The position numbers and the translations under genes are program-made. Source: Bradyrhizobium sp. (GTDB lineage Bacteria; Pseudomonadota; Alphaproteobacteria; Rhizobiales; Xanthobacteraceae). From it: DNA of 62,611 nt. Positions within the stretch are counted from its first letter, which is position 1. Each line of letters begins with the position of its first letter. The notes beneath the pieces were generated by a model, which saw nothing but the letters and a program-made list of their open reading frames with translations, did not search any database and had not been told where the DNA came from. Shown piece after piece: positions 1-8,027 of the stretch. Location: the NCBI RefSeq assembly GCF_004799405.1, contig NZ_SSMW01000009.1:1-62611 (forward strand), in the 5' to 3' direction.

Positions 1-468
1 GTCCGTGACGATCGCGAGCGCCCCTTGAGGGGGCGGGACGAGATAGATATGAACTGATTTGGTCTTTCCGAAAATCAGAATATTTTTCCGGAACGGGGTT
101 GACAGGCGAAATACCGCAACCCTGCTGATTTGCCCGTCGGGTGGCACTTTCGGGCGTGCGGACCGTGCTGGCTCTCAAACCATTTCGGCAGGGTCTCTCG
201 GACAGTGATTGCAGCACCGCATCGTGGGCAACAAAGCGGATGTTAGCTCCGGGATAGCGTTCGAGCTGCGGCTGGACGCAATTCAGTGTCCGCTCCCGAT
301 ACCGTCGCCAGCTTTCTCCATCAGGTGGCAAGATTCCTGCGAATGATTCTTTGGAGATCATCAGACGCGTCGCTCGGATTTTGACCCAACTCGCAAGTCG
401 GCTCTAGCCCAACGGTGACCCGACGTGCTTTGGAGTTGGAGCTGAATTTCCGATTTTAGGGGCCTTAT
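1..468. other. Gene-poor left edge, no supported gene
   Basis: No convincing gene lies here. On the reverse strand a frame beginning with ATG at 361 stays open for 120 codons and runs off the window edge, but it has no ribosome binding site and its distal half is low-complexity and rich in Arg, Ser and Pro, so it may be chance or decayed sequence. The first 130 bases resemble the dispersed repeat sequence common between Bradyrhizobium genes. The next recognisable item is the cyclase remnant that follows. Confidence 0.35.
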
Positions 469-552
469 TTGACCGGCGAGCGAGTGGAACGGCGGCTGGC
501 GGCCGTGCTGGCGGCGGATGTCGCCGGCCATCCGTCGGTGCCGATCTCATAA
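469..552 (+). pseudogene. Remnant of a class III adenylate cyclase N-terminus
   Basis: The TTG-started frame reads VERRLAAVLAADVAG after four residues. This is the near-invariant N-terminus of the many Bradyrhizobium adenylate/guanylate cyclases that continue with YSRLMGADEEG. Here the frame leaves the family sequence straight after the final Gly and stops eight codons later, and no cyclase catalytic domain follows. What is seen is a family-specific 15-residue start. That it is a decayed copy left by deletion or recombination is inferred. No function is expected. Confidence 0.6.
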
Positions 553-700
553 GCGAGTACATCGTCCGTCTAGGAAGAAGGCCGCGCCGCGGTCGCCGCC
601 GCTCCAGCTTCGGCTTCATGCAGGAACGCACGGACGTCGGCCAGGATCCGGTCTGACAGATGCGGGTCTTCCACGGCGCGCGCCATAAGTCGGTCTGCGG

Positions 701-1210
701 TTGATCGTGGCTGCCGGACTGGCCGCGCTGCAGTTTCCCGGAGGCGCTGCTGCCGAGGTCCTCACCACACACCGCATCCCTGCCGCGCTCGCCAATGAGG
801 CGGTGAGCGCCGCGGTGGCGGCTTGTACCCGGCAGGGTTTTGGCGTCACCGCGACCGTAATCGATGTCGACGCGCAGCGCATCGCGGTGCTGCGCGGCGA
901 CACCGCGGGGGTTCACACCTATCAAGCCTCCTGGGGCAACGCCTATACCGCGGTCGGCTTCGCTCCGATGCTGAAGCTCGACAACAACGGCGAAGTCGCC
1001 GCGCGCGTTGCGCAGTTCTCGGCGCGACAGCCGCCCGGTACGCTTCCGTTCCAGACGCCGGAGGGGATGATCTTTCGTGCCGGCGGCCTGACTATCAAGT
1101 ATGGCGACGAAGTCATCGGATCGATCGGGGTCGGCGGAGCGCCGAGCGCGGAAGCCGACGAGGTGTGCGCGAAGGCGGGGCTCGACCAGATTCGCGAGCG
1201 GCTGAAGTAA
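701..1210 (+). CDS. GlcG/HbpS-type (DUF336) secreted protein
   Basis: Small alpha/beta protein of the GlcG/HbpS family, whose studied members bind haem or small ligands; others sit beside glycolate or diol utilisation genes. After a hydrophobic leader that ends near AAA-EV, the mature part begins with the family's typical pattern of a helix (ALANEAVSAAVAACTRQG) followed by a strand containing VIDVDAQRIAVLRGD. The YQASWGNAYTA helix and the GSIGVGGAPSAEAD C-terminal loop are also family features. Export to the periplasm is inferred from the leader. The start is uncertain: TTG at 701 is chosen because a stop codon lies five codons upstream and no ATG is available, so the leader may have lost its original first residues. 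Neighbours give no pathway clue. Confidence 0.7.
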   Translation: MIVAAGLAALQFPGGAAAEVLTTHRIPAALANEAVSAAVAACTRQGFGVTATVIDVDAQRIAVLRGDTAGVHTYQASWGNAYTAVGFAPMLKLDNNGEVAARVAQFSARQPPGTLPFQTPEGMIFRAGGLTIKYGDEVIGSIGVGGAPSAEADEVCAKAGLDQIRERLK

Positions 1211-1453
1211 AAACTGCATAGGCGGGGAAGGGCTGTACAGTTTTGATCGATGCGAAGCCACTCGGCTTCATCAGCCGGCGTAACAAGCTGATCTGACCTC
1301 CAGCGATGTCCGATTGAGTTCGCTATCAGGGGCAAAGCGGACTCAATGTACTCCAGGCGAGTATTTCGCCTTTTGACCCGGACCGGACATCATTGAAATG
1401 ACGAGGCACCAGTGTAAGGTGGCTTCGGAATAGTGGCCAGGAGTCGAGGATCG

Positions 1454-1753
1454 ATGGGTCTCAAAACTGTGCAGCGTCCAACTTTTGTCCTAATTGTGCG
1501 CGTGTCGATGGAGGGTGTCGCTAGCTTCCAAGAATACGAGGGCGCGGCACTTCCCCTGTTGAGGGAGTTCGGCGGACTGTTGGAGAGACGCTTGCGCAAC
1601 TCAGACGGCACTGTCGAGGTACATATCGTAAGCTTCGACTCTGAGCAGAGTTTTCAAAGATTTAGAAGCGACCCGAGGCGTGCTTCACATGCGCATCTCA
1701 TGGAGAAGGCGTCCGCGATGAATGAACTGATCGCCATGGCCGACGTCTCTTAA
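1454..1753 (+). CDS. Small protein, DUF1330/dimeric alpha-beta-barrel type
   Basis: Hypothetical protein of about 99 residues. The order strand (FVLIVRVSM), helix (FQEYEGAALPLLREFGG), strand (GTVEVHIVSFDS) and helix (SFQRFRSDPRRASHAHLMEKA) matches the ferredoxin-like dimeric barrel of DUF1330/EthD-like proteins, some of which are monooxygenases or small-ligand binders. No catalytic residue can be assigned. ATG 1454 is preferred over the in-frame GTG at 1433 because the seven extra residues (MARSRGS) do not belong to the fold. The gene stands alone in a region with decayed neighbours. Confidence 0.5.
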   Translation: MGLKTVQRPTFVLIVRVSMEGVASFQEYEGAALPLLREFGGLLERRLRNSDGTVEVHIVSFDSEQSFQRFRSDPRRASHAHLMEKASAMNELIAMADVS

Positions 1754-2035
1754 TGGCACAAAGCGACTTGGCCGGTCTGGCTGACGATGTCTGCGTACCG
1801 GCGCAAAGCGGAAGTCTGCATTCAGGACCATCAGGTCCGAGTCTGACCCGACTGTCCCGTGGTGACATTCGTTGGTCTGATCTATGGTCGGAACGGCCGC
1901 AGCGCTGAACAGAACCGAGGCGGTTGCAGCGGGAGCCAGCTGGCGACGAATCGAGCAAAAGGCGCTCCAGGATGGAACCAGGACGCCCTTTGCCCGTTTG
2001 AGTTCCCGCATGCCATCGAAAACGCCGGGGGTACG

Positions 2036-2758
2036 GTGAACAAGGTCAAATACCGGCTGAACAATCCGCGCCTGGCGCCACGCCGGACCAAGCTCGAAAT
2101 CCCAGGTTGGGCCGGCAAGCGCGACCCGCGCGCCAACGGTTCACGTGAGCAGGTATGGCATTGCGTGCCGTTTTCGGAAGGCGCTCAATACGGCATCGAG
2201 CTGTTTTATCCCTACGACTTTGAGCTCCACGTCAGCACCCACGACGGTCATTTGACCCTCGATGCCGATTGGGGAGAGCCGCCTGACGGCGGGGCCGAGT
2301 GGCCGCCGTTCCGGAATTTCGGCGATGCTTTTTACACCTACCAGATCCTGCTCGATATGAAGGTGGAAAAGGGCATGGCGATCCGCACGGAGCCGCATCC
2401 GCGCTTCTACACCGATCGCACGGACACCGTGCCGATCGCGGTGCCGGCGCTGATCCGAAGCTGGTGGCCGATGCTCTTTTTCTGCGTCTTCAAGGCGCCC
2501 GCCGAGGGACGAACCCACATTTTCAGGCCGAACGAACCGTTCGCCCAGATGATCGTGATCCCCGAGGAAGCCGCGTTCGATCTCGAGCCGATGAGCGAAG
2601 AGGAATGCGCCGAACGCGAACTACAGTCACGTCGCATCTATGCCAACCGTCCGAACTTGTCAGCCGGAACCGAATGGACTTCGTCCACCAACACCGTGTT
2701 CGACGGCACCTATCGCCACCTGCACCGCGCCGCGAAGGAAAAGGCCCGCCGGGACTAG
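2036..2758 (+). CDS. Conserved protein of unknown function, DUF6065-like
   Basis: About 240 residues, apparently cytosolic, with no signal peptide or membrane segment. Blocks such as WHCVPFSEGAQYGIE, FYPYDFELHVS, FRNFGDAFYTYQ, RTEPHPRFYTD, WWPMLFFCVF and IFRPNEPFAQMIV follow the layout I associate with the uncharacterised DUF6065 group (a CVP segment, a central F/W-rich beta region, and a final 'PFxQ' strand). The reaction or partner is unknown. The frame is open further upstream to 1859, but that part is compositionally unlike the rest; GTG 2036, just before the conserved part, is the best start. A bidirectional terminator follows directly. Confidence 0.55.
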   Translation: MNKVKYRLNNPRLAPRRTKLEIPGWAGKRDPRANGSREQVWHCVPFSEGAQYGIELFYPYDFELHVSTHDGHLTLDADWGEPPDGGAEWPPFRNFGDAFYTYQILLDMKVEKGMAIRTEPHPRFYTDRTDTVPIAVPALIRSWWPMLFFCVFKAPAEGRTHIFRPNEPFAQMIVIPEEAAFDLEPMSEEECAERELQSRRIYANRPNLSAGTEWTSSTNTVFDGTYRHLHRAAKEKARRD

Positions 2759-2770
2759 GTCTTAAAAAAA

Positions 2771-2794
2771 CAGGACCCAGAGGGTCCTGCTTTT
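2771..2794. terminator. Bidirectional intrinsic terminator
   Basis: An 8-bp perfect stem (CAGGACCC and GGGTCCTG) with a 3-base loop is followed by CTTTT on the plus strand and preceded by seven A residues, which become a U-run on the minus strand. It lies between the convergent DUF6065-like gene and the His-rich protein gene and probably serves both. Confidence 0.8.
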
Positions 2795-2810
2795 CATCAT
2801 CGCAACTCGA

Positions 2811-3176
2811 TCAATAGTCGCGGCGATAGAAGCTGTGGTGATGGTGATGATGATGGTGATGGTGGCGGCGATACCGGGGCACCACGACGACGCGTGGATA
2901 GTAGCTGTGGTGATGATGATGCCGATAGAAGCTGTGATGGTGGTGGTGGTGATGGTGGTGGAATTGGGCGAGTTGAACATTTTCCACCGCCTTGGCGGGG
3001 GCGGACTCGTCAACCGCCTGCAGTAACGCGACGGCGTTTGGAATCGGCTCCAGCAGGTCGGCATATGAATTAGCCCGTAAAACATCCGTCGGAGCCGGGG
3101 CGGCTACGGCTTCGGCAGCTGTGAAGCTGCCGAGCGTCGCCACCGCTCCCAATAATCCAGCGATCTTCTTGTCCAT
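2811..3176 (-). CDS. Secreted histidine-rich protein, probable metal binder
   Basis: 121-residue exported protein. It has a signal peptide (MDKKIAGLLGAVATLG to the AVAAPA region), a short helical middle containing NSYADLLEPIPNAVALLQAV, and a C-terminal third made mostly of histidine: runs of nine, five and ten His separated by SFYR, SYYPRVVVVPRYRR and SFYRRDY. Such runs bind Ni, Zn, Co or Cu in other proteins, so a periplasmic metal buffer is plausible but not shown. The start is well supported by AGGAGT just upstream. No urease, hydrogenase or metal transporter gene is adjacent, so the metal cannot be inferred from context. Replication slippage in the CAC/CAT tract could vary the tract length between strains. 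Confidence 0.75.
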   Translation of the reverse strand: MDKKIAGLLGAVATLGSFTAAEAVAAPAPTDVLRANSYADLLEPIPNAVALLQAVDESAPAKAVENVQLAQFHHHHHHHHHSFYRHHHHHSYYPRVVVVPRYRRHHHHHHHHHHSFYRRDY

Positions 3177-3302
3177 GGTTACTCCTCCAGTTCATGGCGC
3201 CGGACATAGAGCCGGCAAGGCGCAACGCGACGGATCGCCGAATGTTCCGGGAACAAGTCCTGGCAAGTTTTCTTCCACGCTTTCGAATACCCGTTCCCGG
3301 TC

Positions 3303-4508
3303 CTAATCGTCCCCGGATTCGTCTTCGTCGCTGGCCTTGCTGATCTTATGCGGATGCGGGTGGGCCTTGCGGCCGCCGAGCGATCCCGTCACCTGCGGTT
3401 CGCGCGAGGCATAGGGACTGCGCTGCGCGGCGCGCGCGGCGACTTCCTCGCCTGATCTTGCGGCCGGCTCGCAGATGATGCGCCTGGTGGCGCGGCGCAT
3501 CAGGTCGACGTGAATGTGATTGTAGTGATAGACGTTGGAGCCCGGTGCCAGCACGGTGTTGAACTGCTGGCAGGCGGTGGCCTGCACGTCGCGCAGAAAG
3601 CCCTGCTCTTCCGGCATGCCTTTCCAGCCTTCCTGCACCGAAACCTGCCGTCCGTCGGCCAGCGTAAAGCCTGCGATGTCCAGCGCATTGCCGAAAGCGT
3701 GTTCGGAAATATGCGCGTTCGGATTGCCGTTCATGCCGCGGCAGGAATAGGCGGAGATCTGCCTGATCTCGACCACGCGCGCGCCGAACCAGCGCATCGC
3801 AGCCGGCTGCACCGAATCCGCAAGCCAGCGGTCGAGCACCGAGACGATCGGACAGGCCAGCGTCGCCGCAGGCTTCACCGCGACCGGCCCGAACGCTGCA
3901 ATGGAATTGCCCTGCGCCGGACCGAGTGGCGGCAGCGGACTGGACCGCGGCGCATTGGGGTGCTCCGGATATGGCGACGAATAGCGGTCGCGGGAGGGAT
4001 AGGCCGGCGTGTAGGGATCGCGCATCGCGGGCTCACGCAACTCCGGCGTGCCCTCGGGCGGAAGATCGATATCGTCTTCGTCTGGCGCGACGCCGGGAGC
4101 GGTCAATGAAATGGGTCCGCTGGAGGGAGCACCGTAGCCGGGCTGTCGCATCACCGAGGCCGAATAGGGTGCAGAAGCCGGCGGCGGTTGCGAGATCGGC
4201 CAGCGCGGCTGGTTGCCGATGCTTGCCGGTGGCCGCGGGTCGTCATCGAGAAAGCCGAGACTGCTGCTGCCTTCGCCGAGTGCGGCGACCTTGAGCGGAT
4301 ACTCGGCGCCGCAAACTCCGGGACCGGAAATCGGATTGACCCGTACCAGGTCGGCGCTTTCCTTGACGGCGCCGGACTTCAGGCACGCCATTTCGGCCTC
4401 GGCCCGCCACGGTTCGCGCTCCGCGGACTGAAAAAATCCGCGACCGCAACCCGCCAACGATACAAGGACGAAGGAGCCGACGAGATACCAACGAACTCCG
4501 CGCGTCAT
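3303..4508 (-). CDS. Extensin-like lipoprotein with LAS-type peptidase fold
   Basis: 401-residue envelope lipoprotein. The N-terminus carries a lipobox (SLAGC), so it should be lipidated and anchored. Residues of about 85-220 are Pro/Ser-rich and probably disordered. The C-terminal domain of about residues 225-355 is the bacterial extensin-like domain. It contains SEHAFGNALDIAG (His270 and Asp277 of an HxxxxxxD zinc motif) and HYNHIHVDL, the second zinc-ligand motif of LAS (lysostaphin, D-Ala-D-Ala peptidase, sonic hedgehog) metallopeptidases. Peptidoglycan peptide cleavage is therefore a reasonable inference. The tail after about residue 360 is charged and His/Lys-rich. It is monocistronic, with its own intergenic region on both sides. 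Confidence 0.75.
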   Translation of the reverse strand: MTRGVRWYLVGSFVLVSLAGCGRGFFQSAEREPWRAEAEMACLKSGAVKESADLVRVNPISGPGVCGAEYPLKVAALGEGSSSLGFLDDDPRPPASIGNQPRWPISQPPPASAPYSASVMRQPGYGAPSSGPISLTAPGVAPDEDDIDLPPEGTPELREPAMRDPYTPAYPSRDRYSSPYPEHPNAPRSSPLPPLGPAQGNSIAAFGPVAVKPAATLACPIVSVLDRWLADSVQPAAMRWFGARVVEIRQISAYSCRGMNGNPNAHISEHAFGNALDIAGFTLADGRQVSVQEGWKGMPEEQGFLRDVQATACQQFNTVLAPGSNVYHYNHIHVDLMRRATRRIICEPAARSGEEVAARAAQRSPYASREPQVTGSLGGRKAHPHPHKISKASDEDESGDD

Positions 4509-4699
4509 CCGCGCAACTTCGGCTAATTTATTTAAGGACTCTTCAACGCGTTGATTTCACTGTTCTTTAACTACGTTGCCCGCGGCGCGCGTCTGTGGAG
4601 AAGTCGCAATAGACAGCAGGGCTTACTTTTTCCGTCGGGAACGGTTTGCTAGCCTGAAGCGTTGCAGCGGACAGCGACGTGAACCAGGGAGTTTTCCCA

Positions 4700-4795
4700 A
4701 TGGCTTTCATGGGTCCTTTCGTCAGCAGGCTGGGCGTTATCGCCGCCTATGTCGCATTCGCCTTTGTCGGCGCTATCATTCTCGGCGTGTTCTAG
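4700..4795 (+). CDS. 31-residue single-pass membrane protein
   Basis: A very short gene: the protein starts MAFMGPFVSRLGV and continues as one hydrophobic helix (IAAYVAFAFVGAIILGVF) to its last residue. Support comes from a ribosome binding site (AGGGAG, 8-10 bases before ATG), a promoter-sized gap upstream, and a strong intrinsic terminator about 30 bases after the stop, which together make a self-contained transcription unit. The role is unknown; small proteins like this often modulate a membrane complex. The Arg just before the helix suggests the N-terminus stays in the cytoplasm. Confidence 0.6.
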   Translation: MAFMGPFVSRLGVIAAYVAFAFVGAIILGVF

Positions 4796-4825
4796 GGCGT
4801 TCGCATCACGGCACGAAATTGATGA

Positions 4826-4866
4826 CGCCCGGCGGTCCGGATCTTTCCAGCCGCCGGGCGTTTTTT
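4826..4866 (+). terminator. Intrinsic terminator after the 31-residue gene
   Basis: Ten-base GC-rich arms (CGCCCGGCGG at 4826 and CCGCCGGGCG at 4851) are followed immediately by six T residues. It ends the small membrane-protein transcript. Confidence 0.85.
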
Positions 4867-5045
4867 ATGGGAGCCGCCGCACGCAGCGCGCCACCACCGT
4901 ATCGCCGCAAAGGCGGGAGATAGCGCTTGATCGTTGCGCATTCGCGCGCCAATAAAGCCGTTCGCATTCATCCGGCATTCAGCCCGGCCGGCCCTCAATC
5001 GCCGGTCTAACCTCGCCAACTCCATTCCGGTTAAGGATTCCCATC

Positions 5046-6155
5046 GTGACGCGGCAACGGCTTTTACTCGCGGTCTGGCTTCTGGGCTGCTTCATGCTGG
5101 CCGGCGCGGCGGAGGTTTTTGCAACATCTCCGGTCGGGGCAGAATCCGCAGCAATCGTCGTGTCCGGACTGACGAGGCTCGCCCAGGCGCAACCGGCGCA
5201 GACGCCGGCGCCGCCGGCCGCGCCCGCCGCGGCGGCGACCGCAAGCGACGAGCCAATCGGAAACGTCGCGACGCTGACCGGCAGCGCGACCGTGACCCGC
5301 AACAACACGCCGGCTCCTCTCAAGCTGCAGGACGATATTTTCGAGAACGACGTGTTGCAGACTTCGGCGAATTCCACCCTCGGCGTCACCTTCAACGACG
5401 CCACTACCTTCAATCTCACCGCCAATGCGCAGATCACGGTCGACAGCTTCGTCTATGAGGACGGCGGCAAGCAAAACGGCGCGCTGTTCGCGATCGCCAA
5501 GGGCACGGTCGCCTTCGCCGCCGCCGCCGTCGCCAAGACCGGCGACATGCGAATATCGACGCCGACCGCCACATTGGGCATTCGCGGCACCACCGGCCTG
5601 GTCGAGGTGCCCGAAGGTGCGGCCGCGACCGCTGCAAATCCGAACAATGTCGCGATCAAGCTCTATCCCGACGCCGACGGCAGCGTCGGGCGGATCGAGG
5701 TCAATGGCCGCGACGGGTTGCGGCTCGGCTTTCTGACGCAGGGCGCCAGCGGCTTCACCATCCGCGCCGGGGCCGGCGGCCGCTTTACCGCCGCGCCGCT
5801 TTTCATCTCGCCGCAGCAGGCGTTGCGCGACCAGGGCATCGTGCGCCAGGTTCACGTCGCGCAAAGCGTCGGCCGCCAGATTGTCACCCAGAAGCGCATC
5901 GAGCGCCTGCAAAATCCGGGCAGGAACAATCCCGGCGCGCGTCAGCCTGGGCTGCAGCGACCGAACGGCTTGCCGCAACGGCCGGGCGCGCCACAGCCAG
6001 GCCAGCAAAGGCCCGAACTGCAGAGGCCTGAACTGCAGCGGCCAGGACTGCAGCGACAAGGCGCGCCCAATGCGCCGGGATTGCAGCGGCCCCCGGGCCA
6101 GTTCAGGCCCGCGCTGGCGCCGAAGGGCAAGCTGCCGCCGAAGAAGAAAAAATAG
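5046..6155 (+). CDS. FecR-domain periplasmic protein with Gln/Arg/Pro-rich tail
   Basis: 369-residue exported protein. After a signal peptide (about residues 1-28) and an Ala/Pro linker, residues of about 70-170 form a FecR domain: GNVATLTGSATVTRN, DDIFENDVLQT, STLGVTFNDATTFNL and TPTATLGIRGTTG are the usual signatures. FecR domains in iron systems are anti-sigma sensors, but no sigma factor, FecI or TonB receptor gene is adjacent, and there is no N-terminal cytoplasmic anti-sigma part. This therefore belongs to the stand-alone secreted FecR class of unknown role. Residues 285-369 are a low-complexity tail with near-repeats of LQRPxLQRPE and a basic end (KGKLPPKKKK). The GTG start lies about 40 bases after the last upstream stop. 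Confidence 0.7.
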   Translation: MTRQRLLLAVWLLGCFMLAGAAEVFATSPVGAESAAIVVSGLTRLAQAQPAQTPAPPAAPAAAATASDEPIGNVATLTGSATVTRNNTPAPLKLQDDIFENDVLQTSANSTLGVTFNDATTFNLTANAQITVDSFVYEDGGKQNGALFAIAKGTVAFAAAAVAKTGDMRISTPTATLGIRGTTGLVEVPEGAAATAANPNNVAIKLYPDADGSVGRIEVNGRDGLRLGFLTQGASGFTIRAGAGGRFTAAPLFISPQQALRDQGIVRQVHVAQSVGRQIVTQKRIERLQNPGRNNPGARQPGLQRPNGLPQRPGAPQPGQQRPELQRPELQRPGLQRQGAPNAPGLQRPPGQFRPALAPKGKLPPKKKK

Positions 6156-6351
6156 GGCTGATGGCGTCATCCCCGGCGCGCAACGGCGCCTGTACGGCGG
6201 ATGACGACGAGGCCTGATGGACGGGCTTGCGGCGCGTCAAACGTGGCGTTCTTGCGCATCATTTGTTTCCAATCATTATTGTCCCGGCGCGTTCGCCGGG
6301 ACGGCGCAATTGGGGTAGACTCTCCCCTCGCTGAATCAGTCCGGGGAGACG

Positions 6352-7920
6352 ATGCGACAAGCGATGCGGCCCAAGACGATCCTGCCTGCGATCGCGGTGA
6401 TCGTGGTCTCGTTTTTCGTCAGCCTGAAGATCATGGACCGGCTGTGGCCGCACGGCACGGGCGCCGCACCGGTACTGGTCGAATTGCCGCCGCTGCCGCC
6501 GGCCCCGCGCATCTCAAGCATCATTGCGCCGGTCACGATCGCGCTTCCCGCCATTCGCGACGCCGCCGAGCGCGGCGCGCCGCGCAATTTCTCGGGAAAA
6601 GCCGACAACCCGGCTCCGCAGATCCTGCAGAACGCCGACATCAGCTGGACCGCGTCGCGCGGCCCGATCACGGCGACCGGCGCCCAGGACGTGCTGACGT
6701 TGACGACGCCGCTGACGGGCACGGTCAACGCAACGGGCTCGCTGTCCTCCAAGGTGAAGGGGGCGGTTGGCGACGCGATCGGCGGCCTGCTCGGCGGCAA
6801 TGTCGCCAAACGGATCGGCAGCGTGAACATCAAGGCGCTTAACGCCAGCGCCGATATCAAGGGCAATGTCATCCTCACCTCGCGGCCGAAGCTCGCCGCG
6901 GCCTGGCATTTCGAACCCAACCTCGCCGCGCAGGTGACCTTGAACGACAGCAGCCTGGTGGTGGCGGGCGTGCGCGTTAACGTGCCGACGCAGGTCAAGC
7001 CGCTGATCGACAAGGCCGTCGCCCGCCAGCTCGACGCGGTGGCGGCGCGGATCCGCAACGATCCTGCATTGGAGAAGAACGCGCGGGAGCAATGGGCCAG
7101 CGCCTGCCGCTCGATCCTGCTGCAGCGCGCCAACCCGGGGGCGTCACTGCCCGCACTCTGGCTGGAGCTGCGGCCAACGCGCGCGATCGCGGCGCAGCCG
7201 CGCGTCGATGCATCCGCGGTCATGCTCACGCTCGGCATCGAGGCTGAAACCCGCATCACCTCGATGCAGACCAATCCCGATTGTCCGTTTCCGGCGACCA
7301 TCAGCATCGTTCCGCCGACCCCCGGCCGTGTCAGCATCGGCGTTCCGATCGATCTGCCGCTCGCCGAGATCGGCAATATCCTGCAAGCGCACCTCGCCGG
7401 CCGGACCTTTCCGGAAGACGGCTCGGGCCCGGTCGATGTCAAGGTCAGGCGCGCCAGCGTCGCGGCATCGGGCGACCGGCTGCTGATCTCGCTGCTGATC
7501 AGCGCCAAGGAGAAAAAAAGCCTGTTCGGGTTCGGCGGCGAGGCCACCGTGTATATCTGGGGCCGGCCCGCGATCGATCAGGCGCAGCAGACCCTGGGGC
7601 TGGCCAACGTCGAACTCGCGGTCGAATCGGAAGACGCGTTCGGACTGCTCGGGACCGCGGCGCGCGCCGCGATGCCGTATTTGCAAAAAGCGCTGGCGGA
7701 AAAAGCCGCGGTCGATCTCAAGCCGTTCGCATCGAACGTACAGAGGAGAATTGCTACCGCGATAGCCGATCTGCAGAAGAACGAGGACGGCGTGCGGGTG
7801 GCGGCGGAAATCAGCCGCCTGCGGCTTGCCGATATCGCCTTCGATTCGAAGACGCTGCGCGTGATCGCGGAAGCCGAGGGTGCGATCAGCGTTTCCCTGA
7901 CCGCGCTGCCGGGCCTGTAA
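6352..7920 (+). CDS. DUF4403 family protein, membrane-anchored
   Basis: 522-residue protein with one N-terminal membrane segment (about residues 9-26) and a large exported domain that matches the DUF4403 pattern: early strands with SSIIAPVTIALPAIRDA, a central LTSRPKLAAAWHFEPNLAAQVTL, and repeated lipid-carrier-like blocks around TISIVPPTPGRVSIGVPIDLPLAEI and VRRASVAASGDRLLISLLIS. DUF4403 proteins resemble TULIP/BPI-type lipid-binding folds, so envelope lipid handling is possible, but no function is established. The gene is monocistronic. Starts at ATG 6352 or at the in-frame ATG at 6364 are both possible, and a purine-rich GGGGAGACG sequence precedes the first. Confidence 0.65.
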   Translation: MRQAMRPKTILPAIAVIVVSFFVSLKIMDRLWPHGTGAAPVLVELPPLPPAPRISSIIAPVTIALPAIRDAAERGAPRNFSGKADNPAPQILQNADISWTASRGPITATGAQDVLTLTTPLTGTVNATGSLSSKVKGAVGDAIGGLLGGNVAKRIGSVNIKALNASADIKGNVILTSRPKLAAAWHFEPNLAAQVTLNDSSLVVAGVRVNVPTQVKPLIDKAVARQLDAVAARIRNDPALEKNAREQWASACRSILLQRANPGASLPALWLELRPTRAIAAQPRVDASAVMLTLGIEAETRITSMQTNPDCPFPATISIVPPTPGRVSIGVPIDLPLAEIGNILQAHLAGRTFPEDGSGPVDVKVRRASVAASGDRLLISLLISAKEKKSLFGFGGEATVYIWGRPAIDQAQQTLGLANVELAVESEDAFGLLGTAARAAMPYLQKALAEKAAVDLKPFASNVQRRIATAIADLQKNEDGVRVAAEISRLRLADIAFDSKTLRVIAEAEGAISVSLTALPGL

Positions 7921-7965
7921 GGAAGCGGCATACCCCAAAAAGTCGGCTTGGCGGGCACCGGCAAG

Positions 7966-7995
7966 AAAAAGCGCGCCCGGCAAGACCGGGCGCGC
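7966..7995 (-). terminator. Terminator of the upstream PRC-barrel gene (minus strand)
   Basis: Arms GCGCGCCCGG (7971) and CCGGGCGCGC (7986) form a 10-bp stem with a 5-base loop. On the minus strand it is followed by five T residues (AAAAA at 7966-7970 on the plus strand). It lies just past the stop of the minus-strand PRC-barrel gene and may also slow the convergent DUF4403 transcript. Confidence 0.8.
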
Positions 7996-8027
7996 CGTCC
8001 GTTTGGCGTGTCACCTCGAACGTCGGC

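Noticed and set aside
1..361. Open reverse-strand frame running off the left edge
   Set aside because: No ribosome binding site, no recognisable domain, and repeat-like composition in its distal half; kept only as a note on the edge region.
2835..3026. Met/Val-rich plus-strand frame
   Set aside because: It is the complement of the histidine codon runs in the minus-strand His-rich gene.
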